In this document: positions 7,572 to 15,673 of the stretch, piece by piece | How positions within the stretch are numbered: position 1 is the first letter of the stretch | Layout of the letters: every line of letters starts with the position of its first letter | Source of the DNA: Verrucomicrobiales bacterium | Lineage (GTDB): Bacteria; Verrucomicrobiota; Verrucomicrobiia; Verrucomicrobiales; DEV007 | DNA: 38,694 nt | Direction: 5' to 3' | Assembly (NCBI GenBank): GCA_002698785.1 | Contig: PAAG01000006.1 | Location: forward strand, 1 to 38,694 | Made by a program: the position numbers and the translations under genes | Notes under the pieces: generated by a model | What the model saw: only the letters and a program-made list of their open reading frames with translations | Told to the model about the DNA's origin: nothing | Database searches by the model: none

Positions 7572-7949
7572 ATGCGAACGACTCGCTCAAGAAAAGTAAA
7601 GGAAAGATTCCACATCTGCCTACTCTCATTACTAATCGGTTTCGCATCGTGTTCTCGCTCTCCACTTGAAAGTAAGGGGTTAAAGATCGAACGGGCGCCC
7701 ACTGAGTCTCAAACACTATACATTATGGAGATGTTTTATGAATCAAATGGAAAAGTGCTGCATGGCCCACGAGTTCGGGGAAACGACCTTAAAACCAAAT
7801 ATATCGACTTAAACCATGATGGAAGTTTGGATGTTATGTTTGTAAACCAATTTATTGAGGACGAGTATGCAAAAATTATTTTTCGCCCAGGCGCTCCAGA
7901 TGATCAAGTGTTCGAAGTTATCGACCATAAAGGCTGCTCGATCAGATGA
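7572..7949 (+). CDS. lipoprotein B, paralogue of lipoprotein A
   Basis: A 125-aa lipoprotein precursor with a basic N-region (RTTRSRKVK), hydrophobic stretch and lipobox IGFASC. After the Cys it is close to lipoprotein A through SRSPLESKGLKIERAPTESQ, the DLNHDGSLDVMF loop, FRPGAPDD and KGCSI. It is then shortened at the C-terminus, ending where the flanking transposon-derived element begins about 25 bp later. The gap to gene A is 36 bp, so the pair probably arose by tandem duplication and may be co-transcribed. The role is inferred as spare immunity. Confidence 0.65.
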   Translation: MRTTRSRKVKERFHICLLSLLIGFASCSRSPLESKGLKIERAPTESQTLYIMEMFYESNGKVLHGPRVRGNDLKTKYIDLNHDGSLDVMFVNQFIEDEYAKIIFRPGAPDDQVFEVIDHKGCSIR

Positions 7950-7972
7950 GCACAAATCATAACCAAGTAAGA

Positions 7973-8214
7973 AGGGGTCAGAAGAAGGAAGTAGTTGCCA
8001 ATTCTCAACTCTTCTTCCACCGCCGCAACACCGGGGTAAAAGATCTCGCCGAAACACACTCGAACTTCCTCACTTGCTGGCTCACATTTGCCGCCGTCCC
8101 CATCGAGAGCCGCTCCGCTATCCACTTATGCCGCATACTCGTGCGCTTCCGTATCTTCCACGCCACCGCAGAGAGAAAACGGCGCATCATTATTTGATTT
8201 TTGTCACCTACCCC
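7973..8214 (-). mobile_element. RAYT-derived non-autonomous element, copy 1
   Basis: This ~240 bp element runs from GGGGTCA (7974) to a TTGTCACCTACCCC end. Read on the minus strand it carries the last codons of an IS200-like/REP-associated tyrosine transposase, including WIAERLSMGTAANVSQQVR and the final LRRWKKS and stop. The N-terminal catalytic part of the transposase is missing, so it cannot move itself. It lies directly between lipoprotein B and a broken toxin tail, which it seems to have truncated. Confidence 0.75.
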
Positions 8215-8224
8215 CCTTCTCCGA

Positions 8225-8449
8225 ATGGGAAAAGAAACTTTTGATTCCAGAGTTGCCAAAGATCGGGCAATGACAGAAAACGAAATGGAGGAATGGAAGA
8301 ACAATCCCGATGAATTCACAATGCCGGACGGCTCAAAACCGCCCCCTCTCTAACCTGGATTTCTGGATGAGAAGCAGTTTAAACAGATTGAGAAAATTGA
8401 AAGGAAATGGATGCCCCATGAACGTTCAATTGGCCCAATTGAGAAGTAG
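8225..8449 (+). pseudogene. 3' remnant of a second lysozyme-like toxin cassette
   Basis: Frame 2 reads MGKETFDSRVAKDRAMT, then NEMEEWKNNPDEF, matching the tail of the orphan cassette ending at 7156 (GREHFWWRVRKERQLT and KKWKANPDTF). An in-frame TAA after PPPL interrupts it. Past the stop the same frame continues with LDEKQFKQIEKIERKW, the counterpart of NVDYEELERLELIYRS. The left end is cut by the adjacent transposon-derived element. The last 32 bp overlap the start of lipoprotein C, so the order toxin tail then lipoprotein is repeated. Confidence 0.65.
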
Positions 8450-8762
8450 TATTTTTTCTCTCGCAGTTGGTCTACTTCTCATCTCATGCACGGAAAACCC
8501 TCTGAAATCGAAAGGGCTCCGAGTTAGAGAAGAATATGGTCAGAGCGATAGCTTCAGTATTATTGAACTAAGCCTTGGAAAGGAGAGTTCTTTGTTTGTG
8601 ACTGGCAGTCTACTCGAAATCCACTACGAAGACCGAACGCAGGACGGCGAACCCGAAGTTGTTATATCCAACGCTGGCTCAAAGAAGGAAATCGTCATTA
8701 CCATTAAAGACGAGAAGTTGCTTGTTCTCAAAAACACCGGGATATCTGTAGGTGCACCTTGA
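8418..8762 (+). CDS. lipoprotein C, divergent third paralogue
   Basis: A 114-aa protein from ATG at 8418. This start is chosen because it gives a signal sequence and lipobox LLLISC; upstream in-frame ATGs would add an unlikely leader. After the Cys it shares T-E-N-P-L-K-S-K-G-L with lipoproteins A and B. The acidic loop is degenerate (DRTQDGEPEVVI), so calcium-type binding is probably lost or altered. It overlaps the broken toxin tail by 32 bp. It is probably an orphan immunity gene retained after its toxin decayed. Confidence 0.65.
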   Translation: MNVQLAQLRSSIFSLAVGLLLISCTENPLKSKGLRVREEYGQSDSFSIIELSLGKESSLFVTGSLLEIHYEDRTQDGEPEVVISNAGSKKEIVITIKDEKLLVLKNTGISVGAP

Positions 8763-9226
8763 TTTACAAATATAGTTCTACTGATAACAAGGGGTCAGTT
8801 GAGAATGGCGCTGCATTGAGCGCTATTCTCAATAATTACCCGATTCGCTCCGTGTGTAATTCCACAGTATCTTGTGCTTTTTCCTCCACTTCGGAGAAAC
8901 GTGATCTCGAAGTCACGCCTGAATGCCGAGCCACTCGGGTCAGACAACATGTCATCGGTGTTGGTTTGTAGTTTTCATCGACTTCGAGGGTATTGCTCCC
9001 TCAAAGACCGAACCAGCTCTCTTCCATGTTATCCGCCCCCTTAAGCGGTTCATCATACCCATAACATACCGTTGCCAGAGGCGCAGCGACTACCAGCAAC
9101 TGGGGTCCGTTCTGAAATGGCATTAATCGTAGAAGGCACCGCATCAATATGCAGCTCAACCTTGAGAAGTTTCCCAACCCTCCGCTTGCCTGATCACATC
9201 ACGGAGTACACCATGCACAACACTTC
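8763..9226. other. 464-bp non-coding stretch with a REP-like hairpin
   Basis: No credible gene is present. It contains AGGGGTCAGTT (8790-8800), matching the outer end of the transposon-derived elements, followed at once by a strong hairpin (8801-8830). The remainder to 9226 shows no recognisable coding or structural signal. The promoter of the TPR-CHAT gene must lie here, but no clear -35/-10 pair stands out. Confidence 0.5.
8801..8830. repeat. REP-like hairpin following a GGGGTCAGTT end
   Basis: A 12-bp stem, GAGAATGGCGCT against AGCGCTATTCTC with one G-U pair, closes a 6-base loop. No T-run follows, so it is not a typical terminator. Its position directly after GGGGTCAGTT suggests a REP-type hairpin related to the RAYT family. 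Confidence 0.55.
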
Positions 9227-12200
9227 ATGAGCCTTTATTCCCCTGCACTCCTTTGCGCCGTGCTCGCGACCACTCTTTTCTGCGGGATGGCACTCGGCGA
9301 AGAATCAGTGACGGCCAAAGTTTCCGGCCTGCTGACCAGGATGACTGACCTGGGAGATGCCGAAAAATACGAGGACGCCGCCAGCGTAGCACGAGAACTA
9401 CTGGATCTGGCGGAAAGCACGTGGGGAGAAAATCACGAAGCCACGATCAAGTGCAATTCCTATCTCGGGAAATATCTATTCTACGGCAGGAAATACGACG
9501 AAGCGGAGACTTACCTCCAGCGCTCCCACCAATTCTACGAGTCCGCCGGGAGCCCTCTCGAAGAAGCGGAAATGGTGGCCCGCTGGCTCGGCGATATCTA
9601 TTTGGAAAAAGATGATTTCGACGAGGCGGAAACATACTACAAAAAAGCAGTAAAACTCGCCATCGCCTACCATGGGAAAAACGGCTTTCAGACGATTCTC
9701 GATCTCGTCCAAATGGGGGATTTCTATTTGGACACCGGTCGCTTTGAAGAGGCGGAAGCATACTACCGCAAAGCGCTCGAGCTATCAGCGCCATCCGAAG
9801 AGAATACCGGCGAGATCCTCGTCGCAGTCCTGCATTCTCTCGGTTACCTCAGACACCGTGCAGGAGACTATGACGAAGCGGAGAAATTCTACTCCGCAGC
9901 TGTCGAGACCTCTCGTACCACCTATGGCGAGGCAGAAGAAAATGCCGTCGAGATGGCGGACGAGCTCGTCTTTGTCTTCCTCGAACAAGAAAAGTATGAA
10001 AAGGCAGAGAAACAGATAACAACACTGCTCGAATCATGCCTTTCGAAACACGGGCGAGAAAGCCAGGAGGCCGCCTACTGCTACGCCCTTCTGGCCGAGG
10101 TCCATCTCCGAAAGGGCGATTTCACAAAGTCACGAGAATTCGCTGAAAACACACTAACTATAACCCAGTCAAATGGAGAGAAGGAATCGCTACCGGCTGG
10201 AATCGCCAGCGCCGTACTCGGTTCCAATCTAGTAAAAGAATATCGCTACCGAGAGGCCAGGAACTATTTCGACCCCGCGAGAAAGATTTTCGAAAACGAA
10301 CTGGGAAATGCCCATCCGCGCACCGCCCGGCTCTATCATTCCTACGGATCGTTGGAACTCGCCCTGGAACACGGGACCGAAGCACGCAGCCTTCTCGCGA
10401 AGGCACTCGCGTCGAAGCTGGCCGCCTACGGCCAGGGCCACCCGCAGCTATACCTTTCCCTTTCCGACATCGGCGTGGCATTCACCGAACTCGGCGACTT
10501 CGAACCAGCAAGAACGTATCTGGAAGAATACTACAATCACTGCGTTTCCGTCGCAGGCGTCGGAGAAGTGAAAACAATCGCCGCAGCCGGAAACCTCGCA
10601 TCGCTGTATCGCGAAATGGGCGATCACACCAGGGCACGGGAATTTCTCGAAGCCTCGATCGAGGCAGCAACGAAAGCCGGCAACGAAACCGACCCCAGTG
10701 CACTGATCCTGTACGAAGACCTTGCGACCCTCTGCTCCAATATGGGTGAATACCAAAAAGCCGAAAGTCTTCTCACCATATCACTAACAGGAAACAAAAC
10801 CAACACAGACCTGGCCCCCGAATCCTCAATCGATCTCCTGATCGCGCGCGCCAACGTGGAAGCCGACCAGGGCAAATACCAGAAAGCCAAAGAGCTTCTC
10901 GAAAACGCAGCCGACGTTGCAGAGGAAAACTTCGGACCAGACTCCCTCCACCTCTACTCTCCCCTGCTTCACCTTTCCACCGCACTCGGCCATCTGGGAG
11001 AGTATGCCTCAGAGGACCGCATTCTGCGAAGGTGCATGGCGTTACTCAAGGAAAACGGGAGGGAGAAACACCCTGACATGGCCGCCATCTATTCGAATCG
11101 AGCCGCACTCCGCAGTAGTCTTGGTCAATATGCCGAGGCCCGGGCGCTGCACAACAAGGCACTCGAAATCGAATCCGAGGTCTACGGCCCCGACCATCCC
11201 GAGTTGGCCGGAGACGTCTACCTGCTCGGCACGACCCTGCTTCAATTGAAGCAATACGATCTCGCCGACAAAGCGTTCCTCCGTGCGATGGATCTGCTAA
11301 CCGATCACAAGATCGACCGCGAGCTGATTCCGCTTATCGCCACCGGCCGCGCCAGGGCACAACTTCAGCTCGGAGACATCAAAGAAGCCGAAAAATGTTT
11401 TCTCCTCGGTGTACAACATGCCCGCAACATCCACGGTTCCGAACACAAGCGAATGGCCGATGCGCTGTCCGCCCTCGGGTTCTTCTACGTCAGGAAAGGC
11501 GACCTGCAAAAAGCGGAACTACGATACCTCCAGGCGCTCGAAATCTACGAAAACACACTCGGGAAAGAGCACGAATCTGTGTATGGGATGAAGAGAGAAC
11601 TCGCTTTTCTTTACCACTTGCTGGACCGTCCCGAATACTCTCTCGCCCTTGGGAGAATGACGGTAAAGCACGACGCCGCATACTGGCAACAGATGCTGAC
11701 CTACTTTTCCGAACGCGAATGCATCTCCGCCCGGCTCGAGAACAACACCGTGAACCTGCCTGGCACACTCGCCGACGGCTGGCTCGCAGCAGAATTCCAG
11801 ATCCGTTTCAAAGGCTCCGTCCTCGATGCCTTGAGCGACCGCAGGCGAGCCGCTGGAATGCTGAAAGACAACCCGGAAGCACTGGCTCTCAGCGAGCAAC
11901 TCGATACACTCGCAAAACAATATCGAGCCGCAGTTCTGGAGTCAGGCCTCGAAAGCAAACAGACCATCCAACTGCGGGAACAAGCTGAGAATCTGGAAAG
12001 GAAAATCGCCAGCCTTCTCCATACCGAAATAGAGAACTCCGCTCCCTGTTCGATCGGCGTCGACGAAGTCCGGAAATCCTTGCCCCGCGATGCGGCCCTC
12101 GTCGAATTTTTTCGTTTCGAAGAAATCGCCAAAGAAGAACCTCACGAGTTCCGCTACTCCGCCGTCCTGATCACGTCGGACAAACCCCCGGTGTACATTC

Positions 12201-13381
12201 CGCTCGCTCCGGCAAGCGTCGTCGATACGGCCATCGACCAATATCGAGACATCATCAATAGCGCCACCTCAGGTCCTCTGAACGACACGAAGTCCCTGAG
12301 CCAGTTTCATGAAGTAGAGGCCACTCTTTACGAATCGATCGTCGCCCCTGTCGAGAAATATCTCGCCGGGAAAAAGACCCTCATCCTGAGCCCCGGAGAC
12401 AAGCTGGACTTTCTACCCGTCAGCTTTCTCCGCGACGGAGAAGGCACCATGCTGCTTTCCAAATACAACGTGCGGTATGTCACTACCGGGCGGGACCTCC
12501 TCGCCCCGGCCGCCGCGCCCGCCTCGCAACAGCCGCGAGCGCTCCTGGTAGGCAACGCCCTCTTTCACTCCAGCGCAAACCTTCCTGACACACTACTCAC
12601 TACCAGCCGCTCCGCGGATATGCGAGGAGAGATCGAAGAGCATATCGGCACCTCCTCCAGGGGAATAAACCTCCCTCCCCTGCCAGGCACACAAAAAGAA
12701 GTCGATAAAATAGAACAACAACTGAAGACAAGAGGATTCGAGGTCGTCCAGCTCAATCGCGATGGCGCCACCGAGGCGGCACTTTCCGAAACCTGCCAAC
12801 AGGCCGATGTCGTCCATCTCGCCACCCACGGCTTCATCCTCGACCAGTTGGACATCGACCTGGAAAGCACCGACGAGTCCGAACCGGCACCCCTCGCGGT
12901 ACGGCACCCCATGTTCGTCTCCGGGCTCGCCCTGACGAATGCGCAAAACACCTTCGAACTTTGGTCGAAAGGCCAGATTCCCGATCCGGCCAACGACGGA
13001 ATCGTTCTCGCCGCGGAAATGGCAGAGCTCGACCTCTCCGACGCTTCCCTGGTCGTTCTCAGTGCCTGCGACACCGGGGTAGGCCTGAGTTTGGGCAACG
13101 AAGGCGTGCTCGGTCTCCGACAAGCCCTGAACGCCGCCGGTGCAAAAAACATCATTCTGACACTATGGCCCGTCGGGGACGAACCCACCGTCGAGATCAT
13201 GGAAGACTTCTACACCCGCTTCCTGGCAGGCACACCTCCCTCCCAGGCCCTGGCTGAAGCCCAGAAAGCCCTCTTCCCGAAATGGGAACAGGAATACGGC
13301 GAGATCAACGCAATCGCATTCCTCGCTCCCTTCCTGTGCACCAGCACCGGTCCGGCACCAGCCACAACAGAGCCCGAGTGA
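9227..13381 (+). CDS. secreted TPR-CHAT caspase-like protease
   Basis: This 1384-aa protein starts at ATG 9227 with a signal peptide (cleavage expected after residues ALG-E, about residue 24). Residues ~30-830 are a long series of TPR/Kinesin-light-chain-type repeats with recurring Y.eAe..y..al motifs. Residues ~1010-1375 form a CHAT domain, the caspase-like clan CD fold of the HetF-TPR family: VVHLATHGFIL supplies His1201 and VVLSACDTGVG supplies Cys1281, both intact. The downstream GNEGVLGLRQAL, TLWPVGDEP and FYTRFLAG motifs complete the family signature. The CHAT domain should therefore be a competent Cys protease in the periplasm, gated by TPR-bound partners. It converges on the next gene with 19 bp between stops. 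No substrate is evident. Confidence 0.9.
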   Translation: MSLYSPALLCAVLATTLFCGMALGEESVTAKVSGLLTRMTDLGDAEKYEDAASVARELLDLAESTWGENHEATIKCNSYLGKYLFYGRKYDEAETYLQRSHQFYESAGSPLEEAEMVARWLGDIYLEKDDFDEAETYYKKAVKLAIAYHGKNGFQTILDLVQMGDFYLDTGRFEEAEAYYRKALELSAPSEENTGEILVAVLHSLGYLRHRAGDYDEAEKFYSAAVETSRTTYGEAEENAVEMADELVFVFLEQEKYEKAEKQITTLLESCLSKHGRESQEAAYCYALLAEVHLRKGDFTKSREFAENTLTITQSNGEKESLPAGIASAVLGSNLVKEYRYREARNYFDPARKIFENELGNAHPRTARLYHSYGSLELALEHGTEARSLLAKALASKLAAYGQGHPQLYLSLSDIGVAFTELGDFEPARTYLEEYYNHCVSVAGVGEVKTIAAAGNLASLYREMGDHTRAREFLEASIEAATKAGNETDPSALILYEDLATLCSNMGEYQKAESLLTISLTGNKTNTDLAPESSIDLLIARANVEADQGKYQKAKELLENAADVAEENFGPDSLHLYSPLLHLSTALGHLGEYASEDRILRRCMALLKENGREKHPDMAAIYSNRAALRSSLGQYAEARALHNKALEIESEVYGPDHPELAGDVYLLGTTLLQLKQYDLADKAFLRAMDLLTDHKIDRELIPLIATGRARAQLQLGDIKEAEKCFLLGVQHARNIHGSEHKRMADALSALGFFYVRKGDLQKAELRYLQALEIYENTLGKEHESVYGMKRELAFLYHLLDRPEYSLALGRMTVKHDAAYWQQMLTYFSERECISARLENNTVNLPGTLADGWLAAEFQIRFKGSVLDALSDRRRAAGMLKDNPEALALSEQLDTLAKQYRAAVLESGLESKQTIQLREQAENLERKIASLLHTEIENSAPCSIGVDEVRKSLPRDAALVEFFRFEEIAKEEPHEFRYSAVLITSDKPPVYIPLAPASVVDTAIDQYRDIINSATSGPLNDTKSLSQFHEVEATLYESIVAPVEKYLAGKKTLILSPGDKLDFLPVSFLRDGEGTMLLSKYNVRYVTTGRDLLAPAAAPASQQPRALLVGNALFHSSANLPDTLLTTSRSADMRGEIEEHIGTSSRGINLPPLPGTQKEVDKIEQQLKTRGFEVVQLNRDGATEAALSETCQQADVVHLATHGFILDQLDIDLESTDESEPAPLAVRHPMFVSGLALTNAQNTFELWSKGQIPDPANDGIVLAAEMAELDLSDASLVVLSACDTGVGLSLGNEGVLGLRQALNAAGAKNIILTLWPVGDEPTVEIMEDFYTRFLAGTPPSQALAEAQKALFPKWEQEYGEINAIAFLAPFLCTSTGPAPATTEPE

Positions 13382-13400
13382 TCTCGTATTGTTAGACTTA

Positions 13401-15194
13401 CTATTCCGGCTTCCGCTCCGGACGTCCGAACAGCGCCAGCGATCGTCTCTGATCTTTTTCTTCGTACGACATAGGCACCAGCATATAGTTGGCAACACCT
13501 TCCTCTTTGTGCCGAAAAATCGCCATCGCGGATTCGGTCTCCGGAACGTCGTGCACCGTGAGCGTTCGTCCCTCGACATCGCCCCGAATGTCCGAAGCAA
13601 TCAAGGAGCGCTTCCACGCCTCCTCATCGACGTACGATTTCCCGATCAATACAGTGAGAAGAGCGTTCACCTCCTCCAGCGTCGGCTCCGGCTCCGGCTT
13701 GTCCACATCGATGTCGCCATTCTCATCGAGCTCCAGGATTGTCAGCCGGTACTCGAGGATCTCTTCAGAGTCAGTTCGATAATAGACACCTATGGTTGCA
13801 AGACGCTGCTTGTCCTTCGATAACATAACGGCATACAAGCGAGACTTTCGACCATCACCATGGTCTTCTTCCCGGAGGAGAGGAGCCACCTCGAGCTTCT
13901 GCAACTTCCTCCAGAGTTCCATCCACCGATCCAGTGTCCAGGGAACTCCATCGTCCCAGTCCTTTGAAGGGTCTACCATTGTCGAATCCTTCGTGCCAGA
14001 TCCGGAAATACTGTCTGCCTCAGACATGTCGGGAGAAAGAATCAGACTACCATCTGTCCCCTCGGGCGCGTCGAGCACCATCGGCTCCAGGTACCAGTCC
14101 CCAACCTCGAGAGTCTTCACCAGAGTGATTTTCCGCGACAGCATGTATCCGTCCAAACCCGGCACCTCGTACTGCTTTAACAAATCGCCCGTCAACTCAC
14201 GAGCCTCCTCTTCCGGAAGATCCAGTTGCAAGCCCAGTCCCCTCGGAGTCGTCGAGACGAGCAGATTGTCCTCCATCTCCTCTTCCCCGGAATAATTTTT
14301 CCCGCCCGTGATCTCGCCTAACATAGCATTCATCTCGTCCCACTTCGCACTGCGCTCGGCGGGTAAGCCTTCGATATCGATCTTCTGGTCGTAAACCTTC
14401 GGAGTGATTTTCCGAACCTGCTTTTCACCCGCCATCAACTCCACATAGACCATGGCCTTCAACTCGCCCTCAAGTTGTGTTTCCGGCAGGGAGAAAACAT
14501 ACAACTCCCGCCCGCCCGGGAGAGCCGTCATTTCGCGAACGAGGCTCCAGCGTTCCCGGCAGGCATCAATATCCACCGGAGGCCCCCCGGCATCCCCCCT
14601 TGCCACGGCTGGCTCGCTGGCCTTTTTCTTCTCCACGAACCTCCGCTTCTCCTCCGACGTCAAAGCTTCGATCCGGTAGTAAGTAACCTTGTCGGCTCCA
14701 TCGTACTCCACCACCATCAATCCATTCACTCCCGGAATGTCATAGGCCGAATTCACCAAGTCCCCGCCGTCAGTCTCCTCTTCCTCGGTCCAGAGAAGCA
14801 GCCTATTCTCCTTGTCAGGAAAGGGTGACGGGATTCCTGTCACCAACTCGACCACTTCGTCCAACTCCTCATCCGTGGGATCCCGAGGAGTCATCTCCTG
14901 CCCGTCCGCGCTCACGCCGTAAAACATGAATATATACTGATCGATACGCTTCGATGCCTTATCCACATTTACCGTGATCGCCCGGATATCCACCGAATTT
15001 TGATCGAGATCGTAGAGGTAGGACAGAACACCTTCCTCCTCCTCATACTCCCCATTGAGGACTATCTTTCCCTCTGGATCCTCCTTCTCCAACCGCTCCT
15101 CCCAATCTTCCAGTGTCCTTGGGATATCGGCCAAGAGGACGACTGGAAAAGAAAGAAACAAAAAAACGACAGCAGCGTAGAAGATTCGACTCAT
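13401..15194 (-). CDS. secreted protein with three divergent internal repeats
   Basis: ATG at 15194 is preferred over a TTG at 15257 because it gives a clean signal peptide (SRIFYAAVVFLFLSFPVVLLA). The mature protein (597 aa in total) contains three divergent ~180-residue units. Each has a Trp-containing opening (TLEDWEERL, ACRERWSLV, TLDRWMELW), a central strand-rich block, an acidic helix before a five-to-six residue GITGGKNY/LIGKSY-like turn, and a VPG/VPE segment near the end. No enzymatic motif or known domain is recognised. It is strongly acidic and probably periplasmic or surface-exposed. It converges with the TPR-CHAT gene, so any functional link is only positional. Confidence 0.7.
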   Translation of the reverse strand: MSRIFYAAVVFLFLSFPVVLLADIPRTLEDWEERLEKEDPEGKIVLNGEYEEEEGVLSYLYDLDQNSVDIRAITVNVDKASKRIDQYIFMFYGVSADGQEMTPRDPTDEELDEVVELVTGIPSPFPDKENRLLLWTEEEETDGGDLVNSAYDIPGVNGLMVVEYDGADKVTYYRIEALTSEEKRRFVEKKKASEPAVARGDAGGPPVDIDACRERWSLVREMTALPGGRELYVFSLPETQLEGELKAMVYVELMAGEKQVRKITPKVYDQKIDIEGLPAERSAKWDEMNAMLGEITGGKNYSGEEEMEDNLLVSTTPRGLGLQLDLPEEEARELTGDLLKQYEVPGLDGYMLSRKITLVKTLEVGDWYLEPMVLDAPEGTDGSLILSPDMSEADSISGSGTKDSTMVDPSKDWDDGVPWTLDRWMELWRKLQKLEVAPLLREEDHGDGRKSRLYAVMLSKDKQRLATIGVYYRTDSEEILEYRLTILELDENGDIDVDKPEPEPTLEEVNALLTVLIGKSYVDEEAWKRSLIASDIRGDVEGRTLTVHDVPETESAMAIFRHKEEGVANYMLVPMSYEEKDQRRSLALFGRPERKPE

Positions 15195-15673
15195 GGGATC
15201 GGCACCGCATACCACACAACCGGCCTCATCTCCACGACGAATTGTACAAAAAATCAATCACCCCACCATTGCCTACGTGCTGACTACCTTTCTTTAGAAA
15301 GAATGCCTATAAGCGATCTCATAAATACTGGATGGTCCTGCTACAATGAAATTTGGTATCGGGCAAGGCCCGCCAAGGAAATTGGCTGGCGGCGCCGCGG
15401 TCGGGACCAGTGCCTGCGTAAGAAGGCAGCGTAAGACGGGGGCAGTTGACAATTCTCAACCCTTCTTCCACTCCCGTAGCTCTGGAGTAAGAGATCTCTC
15501 CGAAACACTCTCGAACTTCCTCACTCCCTGACTCACATTTCCCGCCGTCCCCATCGAGAGCCGCACCCCTTCTGATCTGCCCCCGGGAAAAGGACTGCTC
15601 CCCTTTCTACTGGAAGTCACGTAGCCCATCGCCTGATCTCTTTCAGAGCCTAGCGATTCGCTAAATCGACCAT
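15195..15673. other. 479-bp non-coding stretch with a truncated mobile-element copy
   Basis: Apart from element copy 2 (15438-15583), nothing clear is present. A short frame at 15346 reads MKFGIGQGPPRKLAGGAAVG and runs into the element; it looks like the 5' scrap of a gene, not a real one. Promoters for the minus-strand gene ending at 13401 should lie near 15200-15300. Confidence 0.4.
15438..15583 (-). mobile_element. RAYT-derived non-autonomous element, copy 2 (truncated)
   Basis: It begins GGGGGCAGTTGACAATTCTCAAC and follows the common sequence to CATCGAGAGCCGC, then jumps to TCTGCCCC. Roughly 80 bp of the end encoding WIAERLSM upstream are lost. Orientation is the same as the other copies. 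Confidence 0.7.

Noticed and set aside
13382-13400. Possible bidirectional terminator between the convergent CHAT and repeat-protein genes
   Set aside because: Only 19 bp separate the stops, and no stable stem with a T-run could be found.
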